Notes: generated by a model not told the origin, from the sequence alone. Positions 16,820 through 25,506 are shown, counted from the stretch's first letter. The stretch is 64,000 nt of DNA from an uncultured Devosia sp. (GCF_963517015.1 NZ_CAUQDV010000001.1:2362001-2426000); one strand, 5' to 3'. Made by a program: numbers and translations.

Positions 16820-17998
16820 CTAGCGGTCGGTCCGCTCGCCTTTCCGGAAAGGCGTAAACTGCTCCAGCACATTATTATTATGTTCGACCGAAGCCCTCTC
16901 GTGCTCGAGATAATCGGCCACGGCATCGCGAAGGCCCGGATGGGCCAGCCAGTGGACGGACCAAGTCGTGGCAGGGGAATAGCCGCGGGCCAATTTGTGT
17001 TCCCCCTGTGCGCCGGCTTCGACGACCGCCAGTTTGTGCTCGATGGCGTAGTCGATGGCCTGATAGTAGCAGAGCTCGAAATGGAGGAAGGGCACGTCGC
17101 GAGTGCAGCCCCAGTTACGGCCGAAGATGCGGTCGTGACCGACAAAGTTCAGGGCGCCGGCAATGGGCGTCGCGCCGTCGTAGGCCAGCATCAGGACGAT
17201 GCGGTCGGCCATGGATTCGTTGAGCAGCGAGAAGAACTTGCGGTTGAGATAGGGGCGGCCCCACTTGCGGGCGCCGGTGTCTTCGTAGAAGTCGAAGAAG
17301 GCATCCCAATGCTCTTCGCGCAGATCGGAGCCGGAGAGCCATTTGACAGTGAGGCCGTCTGCCAGGGCGTCACGGCGCTCACGGCGAATGGTCTTGCGTT
17401 TGCGGGAGGAAAGCGTTTCGAGGAAGTCGTCGAAGCTCGTAAATCCCTGATTGTGCCAGTGAAATTGCGTGTCCATGCGCTTGAGCCAGCCGAGAGCTTC
17501 GGTGGTCGAGGCTTCGGCTTCGGGTACGAATGTCGCGTGGACGGACGATGCATTGCGCTGGATGGCGAGTTGCTGGGCAGTCGAGAGCAGCGCGGCTTCG
17601 ACGGCCAGATCATTGCCAGGCACAAGGAATTTTGGTGCCGTGGCGGGGGTGAAGGGCACTGAGCACTGCAGCTTGGGGTAGTAGCTGCCGCCGGCTCGCT
17701 CCAGAGCATCGGCCCAACCGTGGTCGAAAACATACTCGCCCATGGAGTGGTTCTTCAGAAACAGCGGCATCAGGCCGAGCGGCGCGCCGTCGTCATCGCT
17801 CAAAAGGATGTGCTGGGGCTGCCAGCCGGTGCGGGCCGTGGCACAGCCAGACTCTTCAAGCGCCAGGAAAAAAGCATGATCCAGGAATGGGTTATCCGGC
17901 ACGCCATTGGACGACGGGACGAGACTATTCCACACGGCGGCGGGAATGCTCGCCGTGCTCGGGTGGATGGTTGCGCGAAGGGTCGGCTGGTCGGCCAA
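16820..17998 (-). CDS. GNAT-fold protein of the DUF482/COG3146 family
   Basis: A 392-residue cytosolic protein resembling the peptidoglycan-biosynthesis/recognition group of tandem GNAT domains (DUF482). Typical elements are NPFLDHAFFLALEESG near residue 36, the SRKRKTIRRERR basic stretch near 203, and the HFELCYYQAIDYAIEH and GAQGEHKLARGY blocks in the C-terminal half. Its real acceptor substrate is unknown. The start codon is TTG 17998; the next in-frame Met would remove conserved sequence. It lies 32 bases upstream of the desaturase fusion on the same strand. Confidence 0.8.
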   Translation of the reverse strand: MADQPTLRATIHPSTASIPAAVWNSLVPSSNGVPDNPFLDHAFFLALEESGCATARTGWQPQHILLSDDDGAPLGLMPLFLKNHSMGEYVFDHGWADALERAGGSYYPKLQCSVPFTPATAPKFLVPGNDLAVEAALLSTAQQLAIQRNASSVHATFVPEAEASTTEALGWLKRMDTQFHWHNQGFTSFDDFLETLSSRKRKTIRRERRDALADGLTVKWLSGSDLREEHWDAFFDFYEDTGARKWGRPYLNRKFFSLLNESMADRIVLMLAYDGATPIAGALNFVGHDRIFGRNWGCTRDVPFLHFELCYYQAIDYAIEHKLAVVEAGAQGEHKLARGYSPATTWSVHWLAHPGLRDAVADYLEHERASVEHNNNVLEQFTPFRKGERTDR

Positions 17999-18016
17999 GG
18001 CAGGGTCCGGTTGGGG

Positions 18017-18838
18017 TCAACAGGTCTGGTAGAAATAGGATGGTTCGCCGGGGATTGTAAGGTTTCTGTCACGGCGGATCACGGAGATTTTGTCGCCGTG
18101 TGAGGCACATGCCTCGTCGAAGTACCTGTTATCGGTGTCGGTGTATTCGATTTCGAGCACGTGGGCGCCGTAGGCCTGCATATAGGTGCCGCACTCGTCG
18201 TAGACCTGGCAGCTTTCGGTGATGACGAAATCGAAGCCAGCATCCGGCAAGCTTGCTTGTATTTCGCTGCCGTTTTTCTGGCCAAAGGCTAGTCCCAAAA
18301 CATGGGCGCGATCCTTCAAAGAAGTGGCAAAAGTCATGTTGTCATACAAATCCAGCAGGTTGTGTGATCTCGAATAGGTGTCGAGATTGTCCGCTTCGAT
18401 AGCGTCATAGCCATCGCGCGCACATTGTTGGACCCATTTGCCGACAATGGTCGCAAGTGCGTTACGCTTTTGCTCGGAACTGGTGTCGAGAAAAATCTCG
18501 CCGGGCCAGTTCGGATCTTCCACCAGATCGTCGCCGTTGCGCAGGAGCAGGTCGGGATGGTTGGCGAGCCACCAATCGGTTTCCTGCGGCTGGGTCTGGA
18601 AGGCGTTGACGTAGCAGATGTTGTAAAGGCCGGGCGCGATCGGGTCGGCGCGGTCGCGGCTGACGATCTGGCTCCCGGCCGGTGGAGGATAGGCGCCACC
18701 GAGCTGGGAATCATATTGGCCACCGGCTGGTGGCAGGGTGACGCCCTGGGCCAGCACGGGGCCGGCGAGCAGGAGCGTCAACAGACTGGCTGAGACCCTA
18801 TGCAGGATCGAAGCCCTCGAAGACGATCTGGTCGACAT
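18017..18838 (-). CDS. Secreted GH114-like glycoside hydrolase (endo-alpha-1,4-polygalactosaminidase family)
   Basis: A 273-residue protein with an N-terminal signal sequence (hydrophobic SASLLTLLLAGPVLA, cleavage after VLA expected). The mature part shows the TIM-barrel features of the GH114 family: YNICYVNAFQ, a Trp-rich NHPDLLL segment, and GYDAIEADNLD with the acidic residues expected to be catalytic. Members cleave galactosaminogalactan-type polymers; the substrate here is only inferred from the family. The start overlaps the 3' end of the upstream glycerophosphodiesterase gene by 41 bases, so a later start is possible. Confidence 0.75.
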   Translation of the reverse strand: MSTRSSSRASILHRVSASLLTLLLAGPVLAQGVTLPPAGGQYDSQLGGAYPPPAGSQIVSRDRADPIAPGLYNICYVNAFQTQPQETDWWLANHPDLLLRNGDDLVEDPNWPGEIFLDTSSEQKRNALATIVGKWVQQCARDGYDAIEADNLDTYSRSHNLLDLYDNMTFATSLKDRAHVLGLAFGQKNGSEIQASLPDAGFDFVITESCQVYDECGTYMQAYGAHVLEIEYTDTDNRYFDEACASHGDKISVIRRDRNLTIPGEPSYFYQTC

Positions 18839-19544
18839 GGGGTTTTGCTGTGTCGGCTTCGGCCTGGGTGCGGATGGTCCAGGCGGTGACTGGCTTGCCC
18901 AGGGCGCGCCAGAAGAGAATGGCGGGAAGTTCGAGGGCTTCCTGGTGGCAGGATATGAAATCGAACTGGGTCTCGTGCCAGTGCAGCAGGTGGCGGAGTG
19001 TGTAGCGCTGTTCGTCGCTTAGCGTGCTGTCCCAGTCCTTGCGGTCATAGTCATAGGTGATGATGCCGCGGGGGCCGGTGAAACCGAACTGGCGGATGGC
19101 GGTCAGGAGTTTTGGATCGAAGGACTCGATGGTAACCGGGCCGTCATAGCTTTTGAGCAGTTCGGCGACGGAGCGGGCGAGCAGCTGCGTGCCATGGGCA
19201 TCGCGCTGGGCCTTGAGTTCGATCTGCAACAGGGCGCGACCGGCGATCTGGGCGAGGAAGTCGCCGAACTTCTGCGGACGGTCGTTGGCGGCGCTGTCGA
19301 GCAGGGTAGCGGCCAGGATGTCAGCCGACTGGACGTCGGCAACAAGGCCGTCCTTGCCGAGCAGGCGCTTCATGTCATCGTCGTGGAAAATGACCGGGAC
19401 GCCATCAGCGGTGAGCTGGACGTCGCATTCGATGGCGAAGCCGCCGGCGATGGCGGCTTCGAAGGCGCTGGCGCTGTTCTCGATCACGCCCTTGGCGCGG
19501 TCATGCAGGCCACGATGGGCGATCGGATCGGGAAACAGGGTCAT
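18798..19544 (-). CDS. Glycerophosphodiester phosphodiesterase family protein
   Basis: A 248-residue TIM-barrel GDPD enzyme, which hydrolyses glycerophosphodiesters to glycerol-3-phosphate and an alcohol. The active-site segments IAHRGLH near the start, NSASAFEAAIAGGFAIECDVQLTADG with the metal-binding E and D, and VIFHDDD with the second catalytic histidine are all visible. No signal peptide is present, so it is cytoplasmic. The start was moved to ATG 19544 because the longer frame runs backwards into ridA. The gene overlaps the downstream GH114 gene. Confidence 0.88.
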   Translation of the reverse strand: MTLFPDPIAHRGLHDRAKGVIENSASAFEAAIAGGFAIECDVQLTADGVPVIFHDDDMKRLLGKDGLVADVQSADILAATLLDSAANDRPQKFGDFLAQIAGRALLQIELKAQRDAHGTQLLARSVAELLKSYDGPVTIESFDPKLLTAIRQFGFTGPRGIITYDYDRKDWDSTLSDEQRYTLRHLLHWHETQFDFISCHQEALELPAILFWRALGKPVTAWTIRTQAEADTAKPHVDQIVFEGFDPA

Positions 19545-19677
19545 GATGTGCCTCGTAAGTGCTGAGGCGCCCCATCTGGCACCGTTATGTGACGATCGTG
19601 TTGCAGTAGTTTTTAGTGGTCGCGCTCTCAAACCGCAAAACCGGCGGCCTTTTTTGCTGAGAGCGCTCCGGAGTGAC

Positions 19678-20136
19678 TTAGACTTCCACCACGGCTTCGA
19701 TCTCGACCGCTGCGCCGAAGGGCAGGGAGGCGACACCGAAGGCGGCGCGGGCGTGCTTGCCCTTGTCGCCCAGAATGCCAACCAGCAGGTTGGAGCAGCC
19801 ATTGGCCACTAGGTGCTGTTCGGTGAAATCGGGGGTAGAGGCCACAAGGACGGTAACCTTGACGATACGCTTGATCTCTTCGAGCGGCACGCCGCCCATG
19901 TGGACGACCTGCGACAGGACGTTGATGGCGGCGAGTTCGGCAGCATTGCCACCCTGGACGACATTCATGTTGTCGCCGAGCAGGCCGGTCACCACGCCAT
20001 TGGCGTCAGCGGAAATCTGGCCCGAAACGTAGATCAGGTTGCCGGTACGGACGACCGGCACATAGCTGGCGACCGGGGCCTTGGGGGCGGGCAGTTCGTA
20101 GCCATATTCGCGGAGCTTTTCGATCGGACTGGTCAT
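19678..20136 (-). CDS. RidA family protein
   Basis: Member of the RidA/YjgF/YER057c family (152 residues), whose founders deaminate reactive enamine/imine intermediates from PLP enzymes. Typical features are GNLIYVSGQI, the central VVQGGNAAELAAINVL and the closing ASLPFGAAVEIEAVVEV. The canonical RidA arginine (in LxRxxxVE) is replaced here by LPFGAAVEIE, so this belongs to a divergent subgroup and imine deaminase activity is uncertain. ATG overlaps the dinB stop (ATGA), so it is coupled to dinB. Confidence 0.85.
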   Translation of the reverse strand: MTSPIEKLREYGYELPAPKAPVASYVPVVRTGNLIYVSGQISADANGVVTGLLGDNMNVVQGGNAAELAAINVLSQVVHMGGVPLEEIKRIVKVTVLVASTPDFTEQHLVANGCSNLLVGILGDKGKHARAAFGVASLPFGAAVEIEAVVEV

Positions 20137-21455
20137 CTGGTCTTGCCTTCGTTCTGGTCGTCTGGTTCGTCCGGCTGGGGCGCCGGCTTGTGTTGATAGA
20201 GCTTGCCACGCACCACGGCCTCGCGGCCGAAGCGGTTGCGCACGCGATCCATGGCCCGCTCTGCAGCGGCCTTGCGCGCGATGGCAGGTTCCAGCAGATC
20301 GGCCGGATCGCTGCCGTCGGCAGTATCGATACCCGAAACGCCGATTCCGATCAGCCGGAAAGCGGTGCCGTCCACTTCGCGCTCGAGCAGCGACAGGCCT
20401 GTCTCGTAGATGACATTGGCCAGCTGCGTGGGGATCATCAGGTGCCGGGCGCGTGTGCGCAAGCGGAAACCGGCAGATTTGAGCTTGAGCGTCACCGTGT
20501 CGCCCACGACATTCTTGGCCTTCAGCCGTTCGGAGAGGCGTTCGGTGACCTTGAGCAGCTCGGTGGAGAGTTGTTCCATACTGGAAATATCGGTGTTGAA
20601 GGTGGTTTCCGACGAGATGGTCTTCATCTCGCTGTCGGAGGAAATGCGACGGGTGTCTTCGCCGCGCGCCAGACGGGCGAGTCGCGCGCCGGTCTCGCCG
20701 TAGCGGCGCATCAGGTTTTCCGGCGGCTCGTCCTGCAGTTGCCCGATGGTAACGAGACCATCCTTGCGCAGCGTTTCGGCAAAGACCTTGCCGACGCCAA
20801 AGATCAGGCTGATCGGCTTGGGGGCGAGGAAGCTGATGGTCTCCGCCTTGCCGATGACGGCAAAGCCGCGCGGCTTGTCGAGGTCGGAAGCGATCTTGGC
20901 GAGGAACTTGTTGTGGCTGAGGCCGACGGAAATGCTGACTCCGACGTCGGTCTCGATGGCCCTGGAGAATCGAGCGAGCACCAGAGCCGGCGGGGCCTTG
21001 TGCAGGGTCGCGGTGCCGGTCAGGTCCAGGAAGGCTTCATCAAGCGACAGCGGTTCGACAAGGGGCGTCAGTGCGTCCATATAGGTCCGAATCTGCCGGC
21101 TGACCTCGACATATTTGCTCATGTTGGGCTTGATGACCACGGCATCGGGACACAGCTGATTGGCCTTGAACATGGGCATGGCCGAGCGCACGCCGTATTG
21201 GCGGGCGATGTAGCAGCAGGTCGAGACCACGCCGCGGACGCCGCCGCCGATGATCAGCGGCTTGTCGCGCAGGCTCGGATCGTCGCGCTTTTCGACCGAG
21301 GCATAGAAGGCGTCGCAATCGACATGGGCGATGGAGAGGCTGAACAGCTCTTCATGGCTGCGCAGGCGTGGCGAGCCGCAGGCAGGACAACGCGACGGCA
21401 CCGAAGCGGCCGTGGCACAGGTCAGGCAATCGCGGCAGAGCCAGTCAAAGCCCAT
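20133..21455 (-). CDS. dinB: DNA polymerase IV
   Basis: Y-family translesion polymerase, 440 residues. It starts with a zinc-ribbon-like extension with C7-xx-C10 and C23-xx-C26 motifs, then the palm with HVDCDAFYASVE and PLSLDEAFLDL carrying the catalytic acidic residues, then the thumb, little-finger domain and a charged tail. The N-terminal cysteine extension is seen in alphaproteobacterial homologues and is absent in E. coli DinB. It is transcribed with DUF3572 (3-base gap) and overlaps ridA. Confidence 0.93.
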   Translation of the reverse strand: MGFDWLCRDCLTCATAASVPSRCPACGSPRLRSHEELFSLSIAHVDCDAFYASVEKRDDPSLRDKPLIIGGGVRGVVSTCCYIARQYGVRSAMPMFKANQLCPDAVVIKPNMSKYVEVSRQIRTYMDALTPLVEPLSLDEAFLDLTGTATLHKAPPALVLARFSRAIETDVGVSISVGLSHNKFLAKIASDLDKPRGFAVIGKAETISFLAPKPISLIFGVGKVFAETLRKDGLVTIGQLQDEPPENLMRRYGETGARLARLARGEDTRRISSDSEMKTISSETTFNTDISSMEQLSTELLKVTERLSERLKAKNVVGDTVTLKLKSAGFRLRTRARHLMIPTQLANVIYETGLSLLEREVDGTAFRLIGIGVSGIDTADGSDPADLLEPAIARKAAAERAMDRVRNRFGREAVVRGKLYQHKPAPQPDEPDDQNEGKTR

Positions 21456-21458
21456 GGT

Positions 21459-21749
21459 CTATCCAGCGGGATTGAGTCTGGCCCAGACGCGCATGAACTG
21501 CTCGGGCGAGGTACCCGAATTGGCGCAGAGGGCGAGCAGAATCGGTTCGTTTGAGGCAAAATAGTCGATGAGACCGCGCTGGAGGGCAGGGGAGCCAACG
21601 GAAGAGCGCAGCGCATCGGGATCGACGCCGGCATGTTGCATGAAGGCCAATAATTCTTCGGGGTGCTCAGCCAGATAGCCGAGGCAGGCATCGGCAAGGG
21701 GCCCGACCAAAGGGTCGGCTTTCTCGGAACGCAGCACTGCGGGCCTCAT
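21459..21749 (-). CDS. DUF3572 family protein
   Basis: A 96-residue, mostly helical protein with LADACLGYLAEHPEELLAFM and the closing WARLNPAG, matching DUF3572. This is a small family of unknown function usually found between dinB and divK in Hyphomicrobiales, as here. It has no cysteine pair, signal sequence or catalytic motif. Divergent from divK; only 86 bases separate the two starts. Confidence 0.8.
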   Translation of the reverse strand: MRPAVLRSEKADPLVGPLADACLGYLAEHPEELLAFMQHAGVDPDALRSSVGSPALQRGLIDYFASNEPILLALCANSGTSPEQFMRVWARLNPAG

Positions 21750-21764
21750 TTGTGTTTTGTAAGA

Positions 21765-21769
21765 GATTC
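21765..21769. promoter_or_regulatory. GANTC (CcrM) site in the divK upstream region
   Basis: GATTC lies 67 bases upstream of the divK start in the 86-base divergent region. GANTC is the target of the cell-cycle methyltransferase CcrM in alphaproteobacteria, and sites in promoters can make transcription depend on methylation state through GcrA or CtrA. One isolated site can occur by chance. Confidence 0.35.
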
Positions 21770-21835
21770 AATGTTATCTGAATGATGCGGCGATGCGAAG
21801 CGCCGTCAGCGTCGCGACGACGCGGAGAAGGACAG

Positions 21836-22207
21836 ATGCCAAAGACAGTCATGATCGTTGAGGACAATGAGCTCAATATGAAGCTCTTCAATGATCTGTT
21901 GGAATCGCGTGGCTATGCCGTGATCCAGACCCGCAATGGTATGGAAGCGCTCGATCTTGCGCGCGCCCATCACCCCGACCTGATCCTGATGGATATTCAG
22001 CTGCCCGAAGTCTCTGGCCTTGTCGTCACCAAATGGCTCAAGGACGATGATGACCTCGCCCATATTCCGGTGATTGCCGTCACGGCTTTTGCGATGAAGG
22101 GCGATGAGGAGCGGATTTTGCAAGGCGGATGTGAAGGTTACATCAGCAAGCCGATCTCCGTGCCTCACTTTCTGGAAACTATTGCCCGCTACATTGGGCC
22201 CGCCTGA
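21836..22207 (+). CDS. divK: Single-domain response regulator DivK
   Basis: Cell-cycle response regulator, a stand-alone receiver domain (123 residues) that takes phosphate from PleC/DivJ-type kinases and feeds into control of CtrA. The phosphorylated aspartate is D53 in LILMDIQLP; the acidic pair ED at 9-10 and the conserved lysine in YISKPIS are present. ATG 21836 has GGAGAAGG upstream and removes an 18-residue extension. The neighbour is pleD, the usual arrangement. Confidence 0.93.
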   Translation: MPKTVMIVEDNELNMKLFNDLLESRGYAVIQTRNGMEALDLARAHHPDLILMDIQLPEVSGLVVTKWLKDDDDLAHIPVIAVTAFAMKGDEERILQGGCEGYISKPISVPHFLETIARYIGPA

Positions 22208-22301
22208 CCGGCTGCGCAGAGGACCTGGCGCACCGATCCGGTTCGCCTTGTGCTGCGGCTAGGGATGCCGTGGGCGGGCGTTGGTATTCCGGGGCTCGCC
22301 A

Positions 22302-23672
22302 GTGACTTCACGCATTTTGATCGTCGATGATATTCCGACCAATGTCCGGCTGCTCGAGGCCCGGCTGTCGGCCGAGTATTACGATGTGGTCACCGCATCA
22401 TCGGGACCGCAGGCGCTGGAGATCATGGCCAGCTCGGATGTCGATATCGTGCTGCTGGACGTAATGATGCCCGACATGGACGGGTTCGAAGTCTGCCGCA
22501 GGATCAAGGCCAATCCCAAGACCCAGCATGTTCCCGTGGTGATGATCACCGCGCTCGACCAGCCGTCGGACCGCGTCAACGGACTCGAATCGGGCGCCGA
22601 TGATTTCCTGACCAAGCCGGTCGATGACGTGCAGCTGATGGCGCGCGTCAAATCATTGGCTCGGCTCAAATCGCTGACCGACGAGTTGCGCGCCCGCGCC
22701 ATGACCGGACAGCAGATCGCCATCGAAGACGCCATCCGCGCGATGGACAAGATCAATACGGCCGGTGGCTCGATCCTGATCGTCGATACCGACCAGCGCC
22801 ATGCCGAGCGGCTCAAGCAGTATCTGACGCCCGAGCATGACGTGGATATCCTGACGCAGCCGGCCGATGCCGTGTTCCAGGTGACGGGCAAGCATTACGA
22901 ACTGGCGCTGGTCGCGATGTCGCTGACCGACTTCGATCCACTGCGGGTGTGTTCCCAGATCCGGACGCTGGAGCATACGCGCAACCTGCCGATCATCCTG
23001 ATCGCCGACGAGGCGGACAAGCCGCGCGTGGTGCGGGCACTGGACCTGGGCGTCAATGACTTCATCTCGCGCCCGGTGGAGCGCAACGAGCTATCAGCGC
23101 GCGTGAAGACCCAGATCCGCCGGCAGCGCTATGCCATGGAGCTGCGCCAGAGCGTCACCAATACCATGGCGCTGGCCGTGACCGACGACATGACCGGGCT
23201 CTATAACCGCCGCTATTTCGATCGGCACCTTGGCGTGATGCTGGGCAAGGCGCAGAGCCAGGATCGCGATATGGCGCTGATGATCCTCGATATCGACCAC
23301 TTCAAGTCGGTCAATGACACCTATGGCCATGACATCGGCGATGTGGTGCTGAAGGAGTTTGCGGCGCGGTTGAAGCGGAACATCCGTGGCGTTGATCTGG
23401 CGTGCAGATTCGGCGGCGAAGAATTCGTGGTGCTGATGCCGGACACCGATTACCTGCAGGCGGAGCTGGTTGCCGAGCGCGTGCGCCAGTCGATTGCGGA
23501 GCGGGCGTTCGAGGTGACGGCCGGCCGGTCGCTAGCGGTGACGGTATCGGCGGGCGTGACGCTGAACGAGAATGTGTCGGATACGCCGGAGTCGCTGATC
23601 AAGCGGGCGGACGTTGCGCTCTATCGGGCCAAGCGCGAGGGGCGGAATCGCGTAGTGTTTGACGCTGCTTGA
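22302..23672 (+). CDS. pleD: Diguanylate cyclase response regulator PleD
   Basis: Makes cyclic di-GMP when phosphorylated; it governs cell polarity and motile-to-sessile change in relatives. The 456 residues comprise a receiver domain (DVDIVLLDVMMPDMDG with the phospho-Asp), a second degenerate receiver, and a GGDEF domain. The active loop reads GGEEF, and an RxxD inhibitory site (RGVD) stands five residues before it, so product inhibition is expected. GTG 22302 is preferred because PleD proteins begin with this VTSRILIVDD-like segment; a TTG at 22281 would add 7 residues. Confidence 0.93.
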   Translation: MTSRILIVDDIPTNVRLLEARLSAEYYDVVTASSGPQALEIMASSDVDIVLLDVMMPDMDGFEVCRRIKANPKTQHVPVVMITALDQPSDRVNGLESGADDFLTKPVDDVQLMARVKSLARLKSLTDELRARAMTGQQIAIEDAIRAMDKINTAGGSILIVDTDQRHAERLKQYLTPEHDVDILTQPADAVFQVTGKHYELALVAMSLTDFDPLRVCSQIRTLEHTRNLPIILIADEADKPRVVRALDLGVNDFISRPVERNELSARVKTQIRRQRYAMELRQSVTNTMALAVTDDMTGLYNRRYFDRHLGVMLGKAQSQDRDMALMILDIDHFKSVNDTYGHDIGDVVLKEFAARLKRNIRGVDLACRFGGEEFVVLMPDTDYLQAELVAERVRQSIAERAFEVTAGRSLAVTVSAGVTLNENVSDTPESLIKRADVALYRAKREGRNRVVFDAA

Positions 23673-24029
23673 TTTTCTGCCTGCGGAATACCTGCGCAAT
23701 TCGATGCGTTAGGGTTATCTGTTATAATTAACAAAGCTTTACCGGTTGGAGTCGGCTGGATTTCCTTGAGTTTTGACAGGGGAGGCGTAGGTTGGCCTCA
23801 ACAGAGCAAGTGACCCATTTCGGGACAGTGCTCGACGGTTCCCTACGGCTCTCTCAGGTCCGCCGCAACTCCTGAGTCCCGTGGGGCGGCTGGTCCGGAT
23901 GCGGACAGAGTGGCCTCTTCGACATGCCGCTTCGGACCAGCCACTCTCATTCTCACCACATTCGATCCGCAGTCGCATCTCATGCGAAATCGCTAGCATG
24001 CTGCTAGCGTGAAGCACCACATGTCGCAG
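23673..24029 (+). other. Structured intergenic region, possible non-coding RNA
   Basis: No convincing protein gene lies here. A perfect TATAAT is at 23723-23728, though its -35 is poor. Downstream are several inverted repeats: GAGCA/TGCTC (23804-23808, 23829-23833), GGGAC/GTCCC (23822-23826, 23876-23880) enclosing CTCAGG/CCTGAG, and a 10-bp perfect pair GGCTGGTCCG/CGGACCAGCC (23888-23897, 23933-23942), then GCTAGC/GCTAGC near 23991-24007. It ends at a strong terminator. This is consistent with a structured RNA of about 300 bases, but it lacks the consensus of RNase P, SRP RNA or tmRNA that I can recognise. Confidence 0.35.
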
Positions 24030-24066
24030 CAAAAAGCCCAGCATCTTGGATGCGGGGCTTTTTGTA
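24030..24066. terminator. Bidirectional intrinsic terminator
   Basis: A long stem (AAAAAGCCC-AGCATC paired with GATGC-GGGGCTTTTT, short TTG loop) with A and T runs on both sides. It serves rpmG on the minus strand (stop at 24089) and any plus-strand transcript from the region after pleD. Confidence 0.85.
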
Positions 24067-24088
24067 TTCTCAGTGAGCAGGCGCCAGA

Positions 24089-24256
24089 TTACTTGATCTT
24101 GGCTTCCTTGAACTCAACGTGCTTGCGCACGACCGGGTCGTACTTGTTGTACGAGAGCTTTTCGGTCTGGGTGCGGGCGTTCTTCTTGGTGACGTAGTAG
24201 TAGCCAGTATCAGCCGTCGACACGAGCTTGATCTTGACGGAAGCGGCTTTGGCCAT
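24089..24256 (-). CDS. rpmG: 50S ribosomal protein L33
   Basis: Large-subunit ribosomal protein bL33, 55 residues beginning MAKAASVKIKLVSTADTG and ending KEAKIK. The family core GYYYVTKKNARTQTEKLSYNKYDP is recognisable. It lacks the CxxC pairs of zinc-binding L33, so it is the zinc-independent form. The longer frame back to 24376 is not used; it starts well outside the family's length. Followed by the terminator at 24030-24066. Confidence 0.96.
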   Translation of the reverse strand: MAKAASVKIKLVSTADTGYYYVTKKNARTQTEKLSYNKYDPVVRKHVEFKEAKIK

Positions 24257-24376
24257 GGGACTATCCTCGACAAACAAAAGGGCGCCGCCAAAGGGCAGCG
24301 CTCGAATTTGGCCGCAACCTACGGATTTGGGAGAATATGTCAAGCGAAAGACAGCGGCATGGGCGGCCAGTGGCAA

Positions 24377-24401
24377 AGAAAAACCCGCGCCGGAGCGCGG
24401 G
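24377..24401 (-). terminator. Terminator of the LLM oxidoreductase gene
   Basis: A 7-bp stem CCCGCGC/GCGCGGG (24384-24390, 24395-24401) with a 4-base loop is followed on the minus strand by TTTTTC. It lies 21 bases beyond the stop of the minus-strand oxidoreductase gene. Confidence 0.8.
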
Positions 24402-24421
24402 TCAAGTTGAGGTCGAACCCG

Positions 24422-25426
24422 TTATTCGCGGAAGGCTGGGATGACATGGCGGCCGTAGCCGGCGATGATTTCTTCTTCGTCGCCCGAGTCGAGATAGATG
24501 TTGAACTGGGTGACACCAGCGTCCTTGAGCGTCTTGATCTTGGCGATGTGCTCGTCGGGCTCGCCCAGGACGCAGAAGTTTTCGACGACGTCGGGAGTGA
24601 TGAAGTCGAGGAAGGGGTTATCGGCCTGGCCGTGCTTGGAATAGTCGTAGCCGCGGCGCTTCTCTATATAGGAGGTGAGCGAGGCCGGGACCTTGTCGCT
24701 GTCGGCGCCGTATTTCTCGACGATGTCGGCGACGTGGTTGCCGACCATGGCGGGGAACCACTTGGTGGCTTCGACGGCGCGGGCCTTGTCACCGAAATAG
24801 GCAGGAGCGGCGGCCATGGAGCGGAAGTTGGACATGTCCTTGCCCGCAGCCTTGCCGGCTTCGATGCACTGGTCGGTGAACCATTTGCAGAGGCCAGGAT
24901 CGGCGAGCTGGAGCACGACGCCATCGGCGTGTTCGCCGGCGGTCTTGAGGGCCAGCGGACCATAGGCAGCAATCCAGCTGGGCATGTCGTGGCCGACGGC
25001 CCAGGGGAATTTTACGGGAGCCGGGATTTCGCCATAGGAGACTTCTTCGCCGCGGACCATGGCCTTGGTCTTGTGGATGAATTCGGCGACGCGAGCGAGG
25101 GTTGCGGGCTTCTTGCCCATGACGCGCATGGAGCTGTCGCCACGGCCGACGGCGAGATCAAAGCGCCCGCCGGACTGTTTGGCCAGGGAGCCGAAGATGG
25201 AAGCGGCGACGGACCAGTCGCGCACGTCCGGATTGGTCACCAGCGGGCCGAAACGCATATGCTCGGTGTGCTCCATGCACATGGCGATGGCGGCATAGCA
25301 ATCGCGCCACAGAATATGGCTGTCGTAGAACCAGCAATAATCGAAGCCGGCATATTCGGCGGCGCGCACCAAGTAGCGCGCGCGCTCGTGTTCGATGAAT
25401 CCCTTGAAAGTAATGCCAAATTCCAT
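24422..25426 (-). CDS. LLM class F420-dependent oxidoreductase
   Basis: Luciferase-like monooxygenase fold (334 residues, TIM barrel), starting MEFGITFKGFIEHERAR. The overall pattern fits a LLM subfamily annotated as F420-dependent (DSHILWRDCYAAIAMCM, AVGRGDSSMRVMG, WIAAYGPLALKTAGEHADGVVLQ). It should reduce or oxidise an unknown substrate with F420/F420H2; FMN cannot be ruled out from sequence alone. It lies 80 bases downstream of the putative F420-0 transporter ATPase gene, has its own promoter and an operator nearly the same as that of fgd. Confidence 0.83.
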   Translation of the reverse strand: MEFGITFKGFIEHERARYLVRAAEYAGFDYCWFYDSHILWRDCYAAIAMCMEHTEHMRFGPLVTNPDVRDWSVAASIFGSLAKQSGGRFDLAVGRGDSSMRVMGKKPATLARVAEFIHKTKAMVRGEEVSYGEIPAPVKFPWAVGHDMPSWIAAYGPLALKTAGEHADGVVLQLADPGLCKWFTDQCIEAGKAAGKDMSNFRSMAAAPAYFGDKARAVEATKWFPAMVGNHVADIVEKYGADSDKVPASLTSYIEKRRGYDYSKHGQADNPFLDFITPDVVENFCVLGEPDEHIAKIKTLKDAGVTQFNIYLDSGDEEEIIAGYGRHVIPAFRE

Positions 25427-25457
25427 CTGCGTTCCCTTATTCCCTCTGGCCGATTAT

Positions 25458-25504
25458 TTGACCATTCGATCAAAATTCTGGGTCGGGTTTGAACGCTTGT
25501 CAAT
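25458..25504 (-). promoter_or_regulatory. Promoter and operator of the LLM oxidoreductase gene
   Basis: On the minus strand TTGACA (25499-25504) and CAGAAT (25476-25481) are separated by 17 bases, a good sigma-70-type promoter. Directly downstream, covering the expected start point, is the palindrome TTTGACC-ATTC-GATCAAA (25458-25475; plus-strand reading, 6 of 7 arm pairs). The fgd gene has a perfect copy of the same palindrome, so a shared repressor is likely; the regulator is not in the window. Confidence 0.6.
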
Positions 25505-25506
25505 CG

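Noticed and set aside
20190..21554. Plus-strand frame of 454 codons opposite dinB
   Set aside because: dinB has its catalytic motifs on the minus strand, and the plus frame has shadow-type composition without a start signal.
23739..24044. Minus-strand open frame of 101 codons between pleD and rpmG
   Set aside because: The region is filled with inverted repeats and has no ribosome binding site or recognisable protein features on that strand; the frame is likely a by-product of GC bias.
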